Of a DNA stretch of 64,000 nt, positions 38,776-48,638 are shown piece by piece. This DNA is from Betaproteobacteria bacterium (GTDB taxonomy: Bacteria; Pseudomonadota; Gammaproteobacteria; Burkholderiales; Burkholderiaceae_C), in contig VGHB01000010.1 in NCBI GenBank assembly GCA_016868355.1, positions 57,328-121,327 of the forward strand, in the 5' to 3' direction. Under the pieces are notes generated by a model. That model was not told where the DNA came from. It was given only the letters and a program-made list of their open reading frames with translations, and searched no databases. How positions within the stretch are numbered: the first letter of the stretch is position 1; every line of letters begins with the position of its first letter. Made by a program: the position numbers and the translations under genes.

Positions 38776-40875
38776 TCACTTGCCGCGGGTGTCTTTCAGG
38801 CTGGTGACCCGGTTGAAGACGGCACGACCCGGTGCATGGTCGATGCGATCGGTGACAAAGTAGCCATGTCGCTCAAACTGAAAACGTAGATCCGGTGGGG
38901 CGTTGGCAAGGGAAGGCTCGACATAGGCCAGTACCACTCGACGGCTGTGGGGGTTCAGAACCTCCTTGGGGTCTCGTCCCCCAGCATCGGGCTGCTCCTC
39001 GGTGAACAGGCGATCAAACAGCCGCACCTGTGCGGACACTGCGTCGTCGCATCCCACCCAGGTCACCACTCCCTTGACCTTGACGCTGTCGGCGCCGGGT
39101 GTACCACTCTTGGTGTCGGGGATTAACCTGGCCATTACCTGGACCACGCGGCCGGATGAATCGCTCAGCCATCCCGTGCACTCCACCACATAGCCATACT
39201 TCAGGCGCACGCGGTTGCCTGGGGTTTGGCCACCGGCACCATCGACGCGCGGCGGATACAAGCGGAAATAGCCTTTGGGCGGCTCAATCTCAAAGTCCTC
39301 ACGCTCAATCCACACCTCGGGTCCCAACTGCATCGAGCGCCGCCCCAGTTCAGGCCGTTGCGGGTGAGCCGGTGCTTGGCAGGTCTCTCGGTGATCGGTT
39401 CGGCCGAACACCTCAGCCCAATTGCTGACCACGAGCTTGATCGGGTCGAGGACGGCCATGGCACGAGCGGCATGACCCTCCAGGTCGTCGCGAAGCGCTA
39501 TGTCCAGCACCTCATAGTCCAGCCACGCGGTGGTCTTGCTGGCGCCACTGTCGCTGGCCATCTTGCGAATGGCCGCTGGGGTGTAGCCGCGCCTTCGCAG
39601 ACCGGCCAAGGTGGGCATGCGGGGGTCGTCCCATCCATATACGATGCCTTCGTCCACCAGTTGTTTGAGCTTGCGCTTACTGGTGACCACATAGCTCAGG
39701 TTCAGGCGCCCAAATTCATGCTGGTGGGGGAGCTTGAAGACGTTGGGTTCATGGGCGCACAGCGAATGGGCCAACAACGGGGTGAACTGCTCCAGGTGTT
39801 CGCTGAGCAGGCTGAAGAATGGACCCAGGCTTCGCGCCATGACGCCCGGCTCGTCATACCAGCGCTGGAATAGCGCGCGCATCTGCGCTTCGGGCTCGCT
39901 GGCAAACAGCTTGTCGCTGCGGCTTTGGCAGGCCTGGGCGAAGGCCTCGCGGACCGGTGCGCCTTGTGCCTGGATCTGCTCCACCAGGGCCCTGGCGCGT
40001 TCGAGTTGCGGTGCACGCAGAAGGGGCACGATGCGCTCAAGAGTCCAGTCGTAAAAGGGTCTCTGGTCTTCAAACTCCAGCGTGCAGATCGAGTGGGTGA
40101 TGTTCTCCAGTGCATCCTCAATCGGATGCGCAAAGGTGTACATCGGGTAGATGCACCAGCGATTGCCGGTGCGGTGATGAGTGGCGTGCTTGATTCGGTA
40201 GAGCGCCGGATCGCGCAGGTTGATGTTGGGCGAGGCCATGTCGATCTTGGCCCTGAGCACCATTGCACCATCAGGGTGCCGGCCCTCACGCATCTGCTGA
40301 AAGCGCGCCAGGTGGTGCTCGGGGGGGCAAGAACGGTAAGGGCTGTTGATACCTGGCGTGCTGAAGTCGCCCCGTTTAGCCTTCATTTGCTCAGGCGTTT
40401 GCTCGTCGACATAAGCATGCCCCTGGGCAATCAGGTACTCGGCTGCCTCATACATGAAGTCAAAATAAGAGCTGGCGTAATACAGGTGCGAGGTGTTGGA
40501 GCCGCTGACATCCGACTCCCAGGACCAGCCCAGCCACTGCACCATCTCGGCGATGGCGTCGACATATTCCTGCTCTTCCTTCTCCGGGTTTGTGTCATCA
40601 AAGCGCAGGTGACAGGCGCCACCATAGTCGCGTGCCAGACCGAAGTTCAGACAGATGCTCTTGGCGTGCCCAATGTGCAGGTAACCATTGGGTTCCGGCG
40701 GAAAGCGCGTGCGGATGCGGGCTGCATCGAGTGGGCCTGCCGCGTGATGGGTGCCATCGCCGGGAGTCCCCGCAAAGCGTTGCCCGGCAAAGGTTCCTTG
40801 CTGTAAGTCGCGCTCGATGATGGCACGCAGGAAGTTCGAGGGCTTGCTGGGTTCGGGATTGGACTGAGCAGACAT
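38776..40875 (-). CDS. glnS: glutaminyl-tRNA synthetase with core insertion
   Basis: Charges tRNA-Gln with glutamine. 699 residues, against 554 for E. coli GlnRS. Class I motifs are present: HIGH at 67–70 (PPEPNGYLHIGHAKS) and the KMSKS counterpart VTSKRKL near 397–403. FDDTNPEKE, WCIYPMYTFAHPIEDALE and RAMAVLDPIKLV are strongly GlnRS-like. Compared with my memory of the E. coli enzyme there is an extra ~98-residue helical segment at about 284–382, between FYDWTLERI and LPHQHEFGRLNL, plus about 14 extra residues before the HIGH region (33–52). The flanking sequence stays in register and in frame, so this is not an error. It lies between the HerA-like gene (63 bp upstream) and the aminotransferase (4 bp downstream). 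Confidence 0.95.
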   Translation of the reverse strand: MSAQSNPEPSKPSNFLRAIIERDLQQGTFAGQRFAGTPGDGTHHAAGPLDAARIRTRFPPEPNGYLHIGHAKSICLNFGLARDYGGACHLRFDDTNPEKEEQEYVDAIAEMVQWLGWSWESDVSGSNTSHLYYASSYFDFMYEAAEYLIAQGHAYVDEQTPEQMKAKRGDFSTPGINSPYRSCPPEHHLARFQQMREGRHPDGAMVLRAKIDMASPNINLRDPALYRIKHATHHRTGNRWCIYPMYTFAHPIEDALENITHSICTLEFEDQRPFYDWTLERIVPLLRAPQLERARALVEQIQAQGAPVREAFAQACQSRSDKLFASEPEAQMRALFQRWYDEPGVMARSLGPFFSLLSEHLEQFTPLLAHSLCAHEPNVFKLPHQHEFGRLNLSYVVTSKRKLKQLVDEGIVYGWDDPRMPTLAGLRRRGYTPAAIRKMASDSGASKTTAWLDYEVLDIALRDDLEGHAARAMAVLDPIKLVVSNWAEVFGRTDHRETCQAPAHPQRPELGRRSMQLGPEVWIEREDFEIEPPKGYFRLYPPRVDGAGGQTPGNRVRLKYGYVVECTGWLSDSSGRVVQVMARLIPDTKSGTPGADSVKVKGVVTWVGCDDAVSAQVRLFDRLFTEEQPDAGGRDPKEVLNPHSRRVVLAYVEPSLANAPPDLRFQFERHGYFVTDRIDHAPGRAVFNRVTSLKDTRGK

Positions 40876-40938
40876 GCCTCGAGTCTATCGCGGCGGGTAG
40901 ATACGGCTGGCAGCTCAAGCGGTTCCTATTGGCCTCCG

Positions 40939-42477
40939 TCAGCGCCGGCGCCCCGAGCCCAGAATAGAGCCCAGCACCCCGCGTACGATTTCGCGCCCAA
41001 CCGCCGATCCCACGCTGCGAACGGCGCTGCGCGCTGCGGTCTGTGCCAGACCTTCCCGTTTGCCCGAGCGAGGGCCGGAATCCCCAAACAGCAAATCCGA
41101 AAGCCCGCCCAACACACCGCTGCCTGACTCGGCTTCAGCGGGTGCGCCGGCTTGGCCGGGCCTCGAACCGCGCTGGGGCTCGCCCACGGTGTCCGCCCCA
41201 CTGATCGCTCGCCCGCGAAGCTTTTCATAGGCTGATTCGCGGTCTACGGCCTGCTCATAGACACCCGTCACAAGCGATCCGGCCAAGAGCGCCTGGCGCT
41301 GCGCGGGGGTGATGGGACCAATTTGTCCCGCCGGTGGCAGCACGAACACCCGCTGTGTGACGCTGGGGCGAGCCTTTTCGTCCAGCAGGCTGACCAGGGC
41401 TTCGCCCACACCCAACTCGGTGATGGCTGCTTCCAGGTCCAAGGCTGGATTGGGCCGCATGGTGGTGGCCGCCGACTTCACTGCCTTCTGATCGCGTGGG
41501 CTGAAGGCACGCAGCGCGTGCTGCACCCGATTGCCCAGTTGCCCGAGCACCGTCTCGGGAATGTCCAGGGGATTCTGGGTCACGAAGTACACCCCCACGC
41601 CCTTTGACCGCACCAGTCGTACCACCAATTCGATGCGTTCGATCAGGGCGCTTGGGGCGTCCTTGAACAAGAGGTGGGCCTCGTCAAAGAAGAACACGAG
41701 CTTGGGTTTGTCGAGGTCACCCACCTCGGGCAGGGTCTCGAACAATTCGGAGAGCATCCACAACAGGAAGGTGCCGTACAGGCGCGGTGCGGCCATCAGC
41801 TTCTCAGCAGCCAGGATGTTCACCACCCCCAGGCCGGATACGGTCTGCATCAAGTCGTGTATGTCAAGCATGGGCTCGCCAAAAAAGCGGCTGCCGCCTT
41901 GCTGCTCCACCACCAGTAGGCCGCGCTGAATGGCCCCAATGCTGGCTGCGCTCACATTGCCGTACTCGGTGGTGTACTCCCGTGCATGCTCGCCCACATG
42001 GGCCAGCATCGCGCGCAGGTCCTTGAGATCCAGCAGGGCCAGCCCTTGGTCGTCTGCGATCTTGAACACCAAGTTCAACACCCCGGCCTGGGTGTCGTTG
42101 AGCTCCAACATGCGGCTCAACAAGAGGGGGCCCATGTCCGATACCGTGGCACGGACCGGGTGGCCCTGCTCGCCAAACACGTCCCATACCGCCGTTGGGC
42201 AGGCCATTGGCGTGGCAGCAGGCAGCCCCCGCTCTGCCAGGATCGACAGCAATTTGGCCAAGGGTTGCCCCGGTTGGCTGATGCCAGTAAGGTCACCCTT
42301 CACATCGGCCATGAACACCGGCACTCCGATGCGCGAAAAGCCCTCGGCCATCTTCTGCAGGGTAATCGTCTTGCCGGTGCCGGTGGCGCCGGTGACCAGG
42401 CCATGCCGGTTAGCCAGTGAGGGCAGCAGGTGGCAGGAGGTGTCGCCGCGTTGGGCCAGCAGGATGGGTTCGGCCAT
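40939..42477 (-). CDS. yjgR: HerA-like ATPase, DUF853/YjgR family
   Basis: Helicase HerA-like P-loop ATPase of 512 residues; function not established. Walker A is GATGTGKT (30–37) and Walker B is [12 protein letters not shown] near residue 240. A hydrophobic Gly/Ser C-terminal tail (GGLSDLLFG, then [13 protein letters not shown]) and [31 protein letters not shown] are typical of the family. Start ATG at 42477 has GGAG about 9 bases upstream; in-frame codons to 42870 are antisense to yebC and not family-like. It heads a probable operon with glnS and the class V aminotransferase and is divergent from yebC with 151 bp between starts. Confidence 0.9.
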   Translation of the reverse strand: MAEPILLAQRGDTSCHLLPSLANRHGLVTGATGTGKTITLQKMAEGFSRIGVPVFMADVKGDLTGISQPGQPLAKLLSILAERGLPAATPMACPTAVWDVFGEQGHPVRATVSDMGPLLLSRMLELNDTQAGVLNLVFKIADDQGLALLDLKDLRAMLAHVGEHAREYTTEYGNVSAASIGAIQRGLLVVEQQGGSRFFGEPMLDIHDLMQTVSGLGVVNILAAEKLMAAPRLYGTFLLWMLSELFETLPEVGDLDKPKLVFFFDEAHLLFKDAPSALIERIELVVRLVRSKGVGVYFVTQNPLDIPETVLGQLGNRVQHALRAFSPRDQKAVKSAATTMRPNPALDLEAAITELGVGEALVSLLDEKARPSVTQRVFVLPPAGQIGPITPAQRQALLAGSLVTGVYEQAVDRESAYEKLRGRAISGADTVGEPQRGSRPGQAGAPAEAESGSGVLGGLSDLLFGDSGPRSGKREGLAQTAARSAVRSVGSAVGREIVRGVLGSILGSGRRR

Positions 42478-42628
42478 AGTCAACTCCAAGTAGGGCAGGC
42501 GCCGCATTGGCAGGGCAGGTCGGGTTTGACCCCGCCTAGAATTGAAGTCTAACGAACCCGTATTCCCCACACCAAGAGGGCGCGCCCGAGCGTCAAGGCA
42601 GCACCCCTCGCACCGAGGAGCCTTCGGC

Positions 42629-43354
42629 ATGGCCGGACATTCCAAATGGGCCAATATCCAGCATCGCAAGGGCCGACAAGATGAAAAGCGCGGCAAGGTT
42701 TGGACGCGCCTGACCCGCGAAATCATCGTGGCCGCGCGCGCCGGCGGTGGGGATGTGAACATGAACCCGCGCCTGCGCTTGGCCATCGACAAGGCCAAGG
42801 CGGCCAATATGCCGTCCGACAATATCAAGCGCAATGTCGACAAGGCCACCGGCAACCTCGACGGCGTCACCTACGAGGAAATTCGCTATGAGGGCTACGG
42901 CATCGGGGGTGCCGCGGTAATCGTGGACTGTATGACCGACAACCGGGTGCGCACCGTGGCCGAGGTACGCCATGCCTTCTCCAAATATGGTGGCAACCTG
43001 GGCACCGAAGGTTCGGTGGCCTTTCAGTTCAAGCACTGCGGACAGTTCATCCTGGCCCCGGGGACCTGTGAAGACCGTGTGATGGAAGTGGCGCTGGAAG
43101 CCGGAGCGCAGGATGTGATCACCAGCGAAGACGGCGCCATTGAGGTGCTGGCGGCGCCGACAGACTTCGAAGCCGTGGGTAAAGCGCTGGAAGCTGCCGG
43201 CTTCAAGCCGGAGGTGGCCGAAGTGACCATGCGCGCCGAAAACACCATCGGTCTGGCCGGCGAAGACGGTGCACGGATGCAAAAGTTGCTGGACGTCATT
43301 GAAGACCTCGATGATGTGCAAAGCGTCTTCCACAACGCCGAGATCGACATATGA
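42629..43354 (+). CDS. yebC: YebC/PmpR family protein
   Basis: Conserved cytoplasmic protein of 241 residues, described as a transcriptional regulator (PmpR) and, for some members, as a factor relieving ribosome stalling. Start ATG 42629 is preceded by GAGGAG at 42615–42620, and [18 protein letters not shown] is the classical N-terminus. [24 protein letters not shown] and [19 protein letters not shown] are typical. Its stop overlaps the start of purD by four bases (ATGA), so the two are translationally coupled. The sequence does not say which proposed role applies here. Confidence 0.95.
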   Translation: MAGHSKWANIQHRKGRQDEKRGKVWTRLTREIIVAARAGGGDVNMNPRLRLAIDKAKAANMPSDNIKRNVDKATGNLDGVTYEEIRYEGYGIGGAAVIVDCMTDNRVRTVAEVRHAFSKYGGNLGTEGSVAFQFKHCGQFILAPGTCEDRVMEVALEAGAQDVITSEDGAIEVLAAPTDFEAVGKALEAAGFKPEVAEVTMRAENTIGLAGEDGARMQKLLDVIEDLDDVQSVFHNAEIDI

Positions 43355-44643
43355 ATATTTTGGTGATCGGCGGCGGGGGGCGTGAGCACGCCTTGGCCTG
43401 GAAGCTTTCGCTCAGCCCCAAGGCACAGAAAGTGTTCGTGGCACCGGGTAACGGCGGTACCGCCTTGGATGTAAACCTTACCAATATCCCGTACAACGGC
43501 GTGACCGACGTCCCGGCTTTGGCCGACTTCGCGCTGGCCAACAAGGTCGAACTCACCGTGGTGGGCCCTGAAGCACCTCTGGCTGCGGGGGTGGTGGACG
43601 AGTTCCGCCGCCGCGGCCTGCGCATCTTCGGCCCCACGCAGGCGGCTGCGCAGCTTGAAAGCTCCAAGGCTTTTGCCAAAGCCTTCATGAAGCGCCACGG
43701 CATTCCCACGGCGGCGTATGAGACTTTTACAGATGCAGCCGCTGCGCGTGACTATGTGAAAGCGCAAGGCGCTCCCATTGTGATCAAGGCCGATGGCCTG
43801 GCGGCTGGCAAAGGGGTGGTGGTGGCCACCACGCTGGAAGAGGCCCATGCGGCCATTGACTTCATGTTGTTGGACCGCAAGCTTGGGGTTCAGCACAACG
43901 CCGGCGGCGCTCGGGTGGTCATTGAAGAGTTTTTGATGGGCGAAGAGGCCAGCTTCATCGTGATGTGTGATGGCAACCACGTGCAGCCAATGGCCACCAG
44001 CCAAGACCACAAGCGCATCGGCGACGGTGACATTGGGCCCAACACCGGGGGCATGGGCGCCTACTCGCCGGCACCGGTGGTCACACCCGATGTGCACGCC
44101 AGGGTGATGCGCGAGATCATTTTGCCCACCATCGACGGCATGCGTGCCGATGGCATCCCTTTCACCGGCTTTCTCTATGCGGGCTTGATGATTGATACTC
44201 AGGGCCGCGCCAAAACGCTCGAGTTCAACACCCGCATGGGCGACCCGGAAACCCAGCCCATTCTGATGCGGCTCAAGACAGACCTTGTGGACGTGATGAT
44301 TCAGGCCACGAACGGGGCTCTGGATGCGGCACCGATGGATTGGGATCGGCATGTGGCCCTGGGTGTGGTGATGGCCGCGCTTGGCTATCCCGATGAACCC
44401 CGCAAGGGCGACGCCATCACGGGCCTTCCCGCAGCGCAGCACGATGCCATGGTTTTCCATGCCGGTACGGTGCGCGAGACAGACGGCAGTTTGCGTACCA
44501 ATGGAGGCCGAGTGCTGTGCGTTACCGCGCGGGGCGACTCGGTCAAGGCTGCTCAGCAGCGCGCCTACGATCACTTGCAGGGCATTCAATTTGATGGCGC
44601 CCAATATCGTCGGGACATCGGTTGGCGGGCCATCCGGCGCTGA
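43351..44643 (+). CDS. purD: phosphoribosylamine–glycine ligase
   Basis: ATP-grasp enzyme forming glycinamide ribonucleotide in de novo purine synthesis. 430 residues, the normal length. The N-terminal Rossmann-like motif is [15 protein letters not shown], followed by [17 protein letters not shown]-grasp elements [15 protein letters not shown] and the metal-binding region [11 protein letters not shown] are intact. It overlaps the yebC stop by four bases. An acyltransferase gene follows after 61 bp. No PurR-like site can be claimed from inspection. Confidence 0.97.
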   Translation: MNILVIGGGGREHALAWKLSLSPKAQKVFVAPGNGGTALDVNLTNIPYNGVTDVPALADFALANKVELTVVGPEAPLAAGVVDEFRRRGLRIFGPTQAAAQLESSKAFAKAFMKRHGIPTAAYETFTDAAAARDYVKAQGAPIVIKADGLAAGKGVVVATTLEEAHAAIDFMLLDRKLGVQHNAGGARVVIEEFLMGEEASFIVMCDGNHVQPMATSQDHKRIGDGDIGPNTGGMGAYSPAPVVTPDVHARVMREIILPTIDGMRADGIPFTGFLYAGLMIDTQGRAKTLEFNTRMGDPETQPILMRLKTDLVDVMIQATNGALDAAPMDWDRHVALGVVMAALGYPDEPRKGDAITGLPAAQHDAMVFHAGTVRETDGSLRTNGGRVLCVTARGDSVKAAQQRAYDHLQGIQFDGAQYRRDIGWRAIRR

Positions 44644-44704
44644 GCCCGAATTTACAGGCACGAGACCCAGGACCCTAGGGACCCCTATACAGTTCTAGTC
44701 TCCC

Positions 44705-45313
44705 ATGAGCACCATCGCAATCGTTGAACGTCCCGTGCAACTTCAAGGCAGCGCCTTGGCCCGATGGGCTCTTCGACGCTTGGGCTGGACGCTCGACTTT
44801 TCCGGCCTGCCTGGACGCCAGGGGGTGATGGTGGTCTATCCGCACACGTCCAACTTCGACTTCCCCATTGGCCTGCTGGCCAAATGGGCCATGGGCTTGC
44901 AGGTCAGCTTCTGGGGCAAAGACTCCTTGTTTCGCATCCCGGTGCTTGGTGCTTGGATCAAGTGGCTCGGCGGCGTCCCGGTCAACCGGTCAGCGCCGGG
45001 TGGCCTGGTGGAGCAGGCGGCTGAGCACTTGCGGTGTTGCCGACAACAGCAGGTCTTTGCCTGGTTGGTGGTGGCACCCGAGGGCACGCGCAAGCTCACC
45101 AACGGCTGGCGCAGCGGCTTCTACTGGGTGGCGCATCAGGCCGATGTGCCTCTGGGCCTGGCCACCATCGACTTCGGGCGGCGCCACATTGCGGTGTCGC
45201 AGTTCGTGAGCCTGAATGGGCAACAACATTCCGACATGACCGAAATTTCACAGTTGCTGGGCAACCCCCAGGGCTACCACCCCGCCAATGCCTCTCCGGT
45301 TCGCATGACATGA
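44705..45313 (+). CDS. lysophospholipid-type acyltransferase
   Basis: PlsC-like acyltransferase of 202 residues, expected at the inner membrane, acylating a lysophospholipid or related lipid. The catalytic HX4D motif is present as HTSNFD, and the substrate-binding motif as VAPEGTR. A gap is filled by [26 protein letters not shown] sequence, typical of the short YihG/1-acylglycerol-3-phosphate acyltransferase relatives. The start ATG 44705 has no strong ribosome site. The stop overlaps the hemF start by four bases (ATGA), indicating translational coupling to haem synthesis without an obvious biochemical link. Confidence 0.87.
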   Translation: MSTIAIVERPVQLQGSALARWALRRLGWTLDFSGLPGRQGVMVVYPHTSNFDFPIGLLAKWAMGLQVSFWGKDSLFRIPVLGAWIKWLGGVPVNRSAPGGLVEQAAEHLRCCRQQQVFAWLVVAPEGTRKLTNGWRSGFYWVAHQADVPLGLATIDFGRRHIAVSQFVSLNGQQHSDMTEISQLLGNPQGYHPANASPVRMT

Positions 45314-46257
45314 CCATGACGATCGACACCCGGCCCGTTCGCCACTATTTGCTGGGTCTTCAGGATTCCGTCATTTCAGCTCTGGAAGCCGAGGACGGCC
45401 AAGCTTTTTTGCGCGACGCCTGGACCCGTGCACCCGGTGAGCGGTTGCAGGGTGATGGGGTGTCACGGCTGGTCGAGGAGGGTCAGGTCTTCGAGCGCGG
45501 CGGCTGTAACTTCAGCCATGTGATGGGCCAGGCCATGCCGCCTTCGGCCACGCAGCATCGCCCCGAATTGGCCGGCGCCCCCTTCGAGGCCATGGGGGTT
45601 TCGCTGGTGATTCACCCGCGCAACCCGTACATCCCCACGGTGCACATGAATGTGCGCATGTTCGCCGCGCGTCCCGAGGACCGCGACCCGGTGGTGTGGT
45701 TCGGCGGTGGCATGGACCTTACGCCTTACTATGGGCAGGAAGAAGATGCGGCGCACTTCCACCGAACCTGCCGCGCGGCCTTGGCGCCATTTGGGCCTGA
45801 CAAGTACCCCCGCTTCAAGCAGTGGTGCGACGAGTATTTTTTTCTCAAACACCGAGGGGAGCCACGCGGCATTGGGGGTGTGTTCTTCGACGACTTTTCC
45901 GATTTGGGGTTTGATGGCAGTTTTGCCATGATGCGCGCCGTCGGTGATGCCTTCATTGAGGCCTACCGCCCCCTGGTGCAGCGGCATCGCGAACATCCGT
46001 ACGGCGAACGTGAACGGGACTTTCAGGCCTATCGCCGCGGCCGCTATGTCGAATTCAACCTGGTGTTCGACCGGGGCACACTCTTCGGGTTGCAGTCCGG
46101 CGGCCGTACCGAAAGCATTTTGATGTCCATGCCGCCCATCGTGAAGTGGCGCTACGACTGGAAGCCACAAACCGCTACGCCCGAAGGCCGCTTGTACAGC
46201 GACTTCCTGAGGGCGCGCGACTGGGCGGCCTGGTCTGGCCCAGGCTCCATTGCCTGA
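45310..46257 (+). CDS. hemF: oxygen-dependent coproporphyrinogen III oxidase
   Basis: Oxidative decarboxylation of coproporphyrinogen III to protoporphyrinogen IX in haem synthesis, using O2. 315 residues from ATG 45310, which overlaps the acyltransferase stop. Conserved blocks [53 protein letters not shown] and [21 protein letters not shown] are all present, so the enzyme should be active. The enzyme requires oxygen, fitting an aerobic or facultative organism. The gene leads into nadD with an 8-bp gap. Confidence 0.97.
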   Translation: MTMTIDTRPVRHYLLGLQDSVISALEAEDGQAFLRDAWTRAPGERLQGDGVSRLVEEGQVFERGGCNFSHVMGQAMPPSATQHRPELAGAPFEAMGVSLVIHPRNPYIPTVHMNVRMFAARPEDRDPVVWFGGGMDLTPYYGQEEDAAHFHRTCRAALAPFGPDKYPRFKQWCDEYFFLKHRGEPRGIGGVFFDDFSDLGFDGSFAMMRAVGDAFIEAYRPLVQRHREHPYGERERDFQAYRRGRYVEFNLVFDRGTLFGLQSGGRTESILMSMPPIVKWRYDWKPQTATPEGRLYSDFLRARDWAAWSGPGSIA

Positions 46258-46265
46258 GGCTAACG

Positions 46266-46892
46266 ATGAGCAGCCCATCGCGCCAGGTGGCTCTTCTGGG
46301 CGGCAGCTTCGACCCGGTGCACCTGGGCCATGTGGCGCTGGCCCAAGCGGCTTTGCATCAGCTGCCCATCGATGCCCTGTGGTGGCTGCCCGCGGGCTTG
46401 GCCTGGCAGAAAGACCGGGCCCTGTCCCCTGCGCCGCACCGCTTGGCCATGTTGGAGTTGACCGTGGGCCGCGACCCCCGCCAGCGCATCGAAACCTGCG
46501 AGTTGGAACGCACTGGACCCACCTACACCATCGACACCCTTCACGAGCTCATCAAGCGATACCCCGGAGTCGTGTGGCACCTTCTGTTGGGCTGGGACCA
46601 GTTCCTAAACCTGCCGACCTGGAAGCAGTGGACCGATGTGGTGTCGCGGGTGCGCTTGGCGGTGGTGCCCCGCACCAGACCGGTGGCCGCCTTGCCCCCC
46701 GAACTGCAGGCTTTGCCGGTTCAGCAGCTGTTGATGGCGCCCTGGGAGGTGTCTTCCACCGCCATTCGTGCCGACGTTGGGCAGGGGCGGGTCATTCTGG
46801 ACCGGGTCAGCGCCCCAGTGGCGCGCTATATTGACGAGCATGGTCTGTATTTAACCCGCCCCCCAAGCCAGGAGCTCAATGGACATCCGTAA
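46266..46892 (+). CDS. nadD: nicotinate-nucleotide adenylyltransferase
   Basis: Adenylates nicotinate mononucleotide in NAD synthesis. 208 residues from ATG 46266, 8 bp after hemF. The nucleotidyltransferase motif is GGSFDPVHLGH (about 13–23) with its HxGH signature, and the C-terminal SSTAIRADV is the ISSTxIR motif. A 14-bp overlap with rsfS follows (46879–46892), the conserved nadD–rsfS order of many proteobacteria, where it couples NAD synthesis and ribosome control only by position. No unusual residues noted. Confidence 0.95.
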   Translation: MSSPSRQVALLGGSFDPVHLGHVALAQAALHQLPIDALWWLPAGLAWQKDRALSPAPHRLAMLELTVGRDPRQRIETCELERTGPTYTIDTLHELIKRYPGVVWHLLLGWDQFLNLPTWKQWTDVVSRVRLAVVPRTRPVAALPPELQALPVQQLLMAPWEVSSTAIRADVGQGRVILDRVSAPVARYIDEHGLYLTRPPSQELNGHP

Positions 46893-47523
46893 GCTGCAGC
46901 GCGCCATCGTCGACGGACTCGTGGATGTCAAGGCCCAAAACATTCGTGTCTTCAACACCGAACACCTGTCCCCTCTGTTTGAGCGCGTCGTGGTGGCATC
47001 GGGCACCAGCAACCGGCAGACCAAGGCCCTGGCAGCCAGCGTGCGCGACGCGGTAAAGGCAGCGGGCTTTGCAGCCTTGCGCACCGAGGGTGAGGACAAC
47101 GGTGAGTGGATCATTGTGGATTGCGGGGCCGCTGTGGCCCACATCATGCAGCCCACGATCCGGGAGTATTACCACCTCGAAGAGATCTGGGGCGACAAGC
47201 CGGTGGCTTTGAAAGCAGTAGCGGCCAAAGGGCTGCCCAAGGCCAGCGAATTCGGTTCGCTGCGGGCGGCGGCCAAGAAGGCTGCGCCCAAGAAAAGGGC
47301 TACCCTTCAGAAAAAGTCCGCTTCAGTGAAGTCGACTGACGCCGTCAAGACGGCTGCAACGGCTAAGAAGGCTGTGCCGGCGAAAACAAGGGCACCGGTG
47401 AAGAAGGCTGCGTCCGCGACGCAGCCTGCAGCGGCTAAAAAGGTTGCGCATGCAAAGCCGCTGGCGCCGGCGAAGAAGGCCGTCGCCGCCGAGAAGCCCG
47501 CCACCCGCAAACCGCGCGCCTGA
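46879..47523 (+). CDS. rsfS: ribosomal silencing factor with Lys/Ala-rich tail
   Basis: RsfS (Iojap) binds ribosomal protein uL14 on the large subunit and prevents subunit joining under nutrient stress. The fold is within residues 1–~120 (KLQRAIVDGLVDVKAQNI, VVASGTSNRQTKALA, EGEDNGEWIIVDCGAAVAHIM, REYYHLEEIWGDKP). The total length is 214, about double the usual. Residues ~120–214 are a low-complexity tail of Lys, Ala, Pro and Ser with repeated AKKA/APVKKA units, resembling bacterial histone-H1-like proteins. The tail is in frame and contains no stop. It may bind rRNA or DNA; that is inference. It overlaps nadD by 14 bp and rlmH starts 3 bp later. Confidence 0.93.
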   Translation: MDIRKLQRAIVDGLVDVKAQNIRVFNTEHLSPLFERVVVASGTSNRQTKALAASVRDAVKAAGFAALRTEGEDNGEWIIVDCGAAVAHIMQPTIREYYHLEEIWGDKPVALKAVAAKGLPKASEFGSLRAAAKKAAPKKRATLQKKSASVKSTDAVKTAATAKKAVPAKTRAPVKKAASATQPAAAKKVAHAKPLAPAKKAVAAEKPATRKPRA

Positions 47524-47526
47524 CCG

Positions 47527-47994
47527 GTGAAGCTCTGGGTCCTGGCCGTTGGGCAGCGCATGCCGGCCTGGGCCGATGCAGCCTGGCAGGACTTTGCCAA
47601 GCGATTCCCGTCGGACATGAGGCTGGATCTCAAGGAAGTCAAGGCTCAAAGCCGAAGCGGTCACACCGCCGAGTCTTGCAAGGCGGTTGAAGCTCTGCGC
47701 TTGGAAGCGGCCCTGCCCAAGGCTTGTCGCGTCGTGGTGCTCGACGAGCGGGGTACCGCTCTCGGTACCAACGCCCTGGCAGGTCGGCTGCAGGCTTGGC
47801 GCGGCGAAGGCTGCGACGTGGCCCTGATCATTGGCGGGCCCGATGGTTTGCACGACCGTATCAAGGGTTTGGCCCACGAGACCTGGCGCTTATCCGACCT
47901 GACCCTGCCCCATGCCCTTGTTCGGGTCCTGTTGGCAGAGGCCCTGTACCGTGCCTGGACCGTGACCACCGGTCACCCCTACCATCGCGAGTGA
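47527..47994 (+). CDS. rlmH: 23S rRNA pseudouridine-1915 N3-methyltransferase
   Basis: SPOUT-class methyltransferase that modifies pseudouridine 1915 in helix 69 of 23S rRNA, SAM-dependent, acting on assembled 70S ribosomes. 155 residues, the exact family length. GTG start at 47527, 3 bases after the rsfS stop. The C-terminal knot region shows [17 protein letters not shown] and [34 protein letters not shown], the SAM-binding end of the family. It lies directly between rsfS and maf, as in many proteobacteria. Confidence 0.96.
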   Translation: MKLWVLAVGQRMPAWADAAWQDFAKRFPSDMRLDLKEVKAQSRSGHTAESCKAVEALRLEAALPKACRVVVLDERGTALGTNALAGRLQAWRGEGCDVALIIGGPDGLHDRIKGLAHETWRLSDLTLPHALVRVLLAEALYRAWTVTTGHPYHRE

Positions 47995-48003
47995 GCCTGA
48001 CCG

Positions 48004-48612
48004 ATGACCGAACACGCTTTCGTCTACCTCGCCTCCCAGAGCCCACGCCGGGCGCAACTGCTGGACCAGCTGGGCGTGGCCCATCGCCCCTTGCTGGCCG
48101 GGCCGCAAGAACAGGCTGAGGCCCTGGAAGCAGTTGTGCCCGGTGAAGCCGCCGATCACTACGTGCAGCGGGTCACAGCGCTGAAACTGAGGGCTGCGCT
48201 GAAGCGCCTCAAGGTGCGAGACCTGAAGCCGGCGCCCGTCATGTGCGCCGACACCACTGTGGTCTTGGGCCGTCGAATCTTGGGCAAACCGGTTGACGAT
48301 CAGGAGGCGCTTTCCATGCTGCAAGCCTTATCGGGGCGATCCCATCGCGTGCTCACGGCAGTGGCCGTGGGCTACGGCCGGCGGTGCTTTGCGGCTTTGA
48401 GCCGGTCTCGGGTGTACTTTGACGCTGTCGACCCAGCGGTGCTGACCGCCTATGTTGACAGCGGCGAGCCACGCGGCAAGGCCGGTGCATATGCCATCCA
48501 AAGCTGTGCTGCACAGTGGGTTTCGCACATCGAGGGCAGCTACAGCGGCATCATGGGCTTGCCGCTGCATGAAACCGCAGGGCTGTTGCGCGCCATGGGT
48601 GTGCGATGGTAG
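48004..48612 (+). CDS. maf: Maf-type nucleotide pyrophosphatase
   Basis: Nucleoside triphosphate pyrophosphatase of the Maf/HAM1-like group, thought to remove non-canonical or excess dTTP/UTP. 202 residues. The N-terminal LASQSPRRAQLLDQLG motif and C-terminal GEPRGKAGAYAIQ are diagnostic, and ADTTVVLGRRILGKP holds catalytic acidic residues. The GEPxGKAGAY element suggests the YhdE (dTTP/UTP) subfamily rather than YceF. It starts 9 bp after rlmH and its end overlaps the 5' side of rng by a few bases depending on the rng start. Confidence 0.92.
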   Translation: MTEHAFVYLASQSPRRAQLLDQLGVAHRPLLAGPQEQAEALEAVVPGEAADHYVQRVTALKLRAALKRLKVRDLKPAPVMCADTTVVLGRRILGKPVDDQEALSMLQALSGRSHRVLTAVAVGYGRRCFAALSRSRVYFDAVDPAVLTAYVDSGEPRGKAGAYAIQSCAAQWVSHIEGSYSGIMGLPLHETAGLLRAMGVRW

Positions 48613-48638
48613 AGCCCGAGCACTTAAAGACCCGCTGT

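Noticed and set aside
43024..44661. Minus-strand frame of 545 codons opposite purD and yebC
   Set aside because: Mirrors purD codon usage on the other strand; no domain features; the plus-strand genes are unambiguous.
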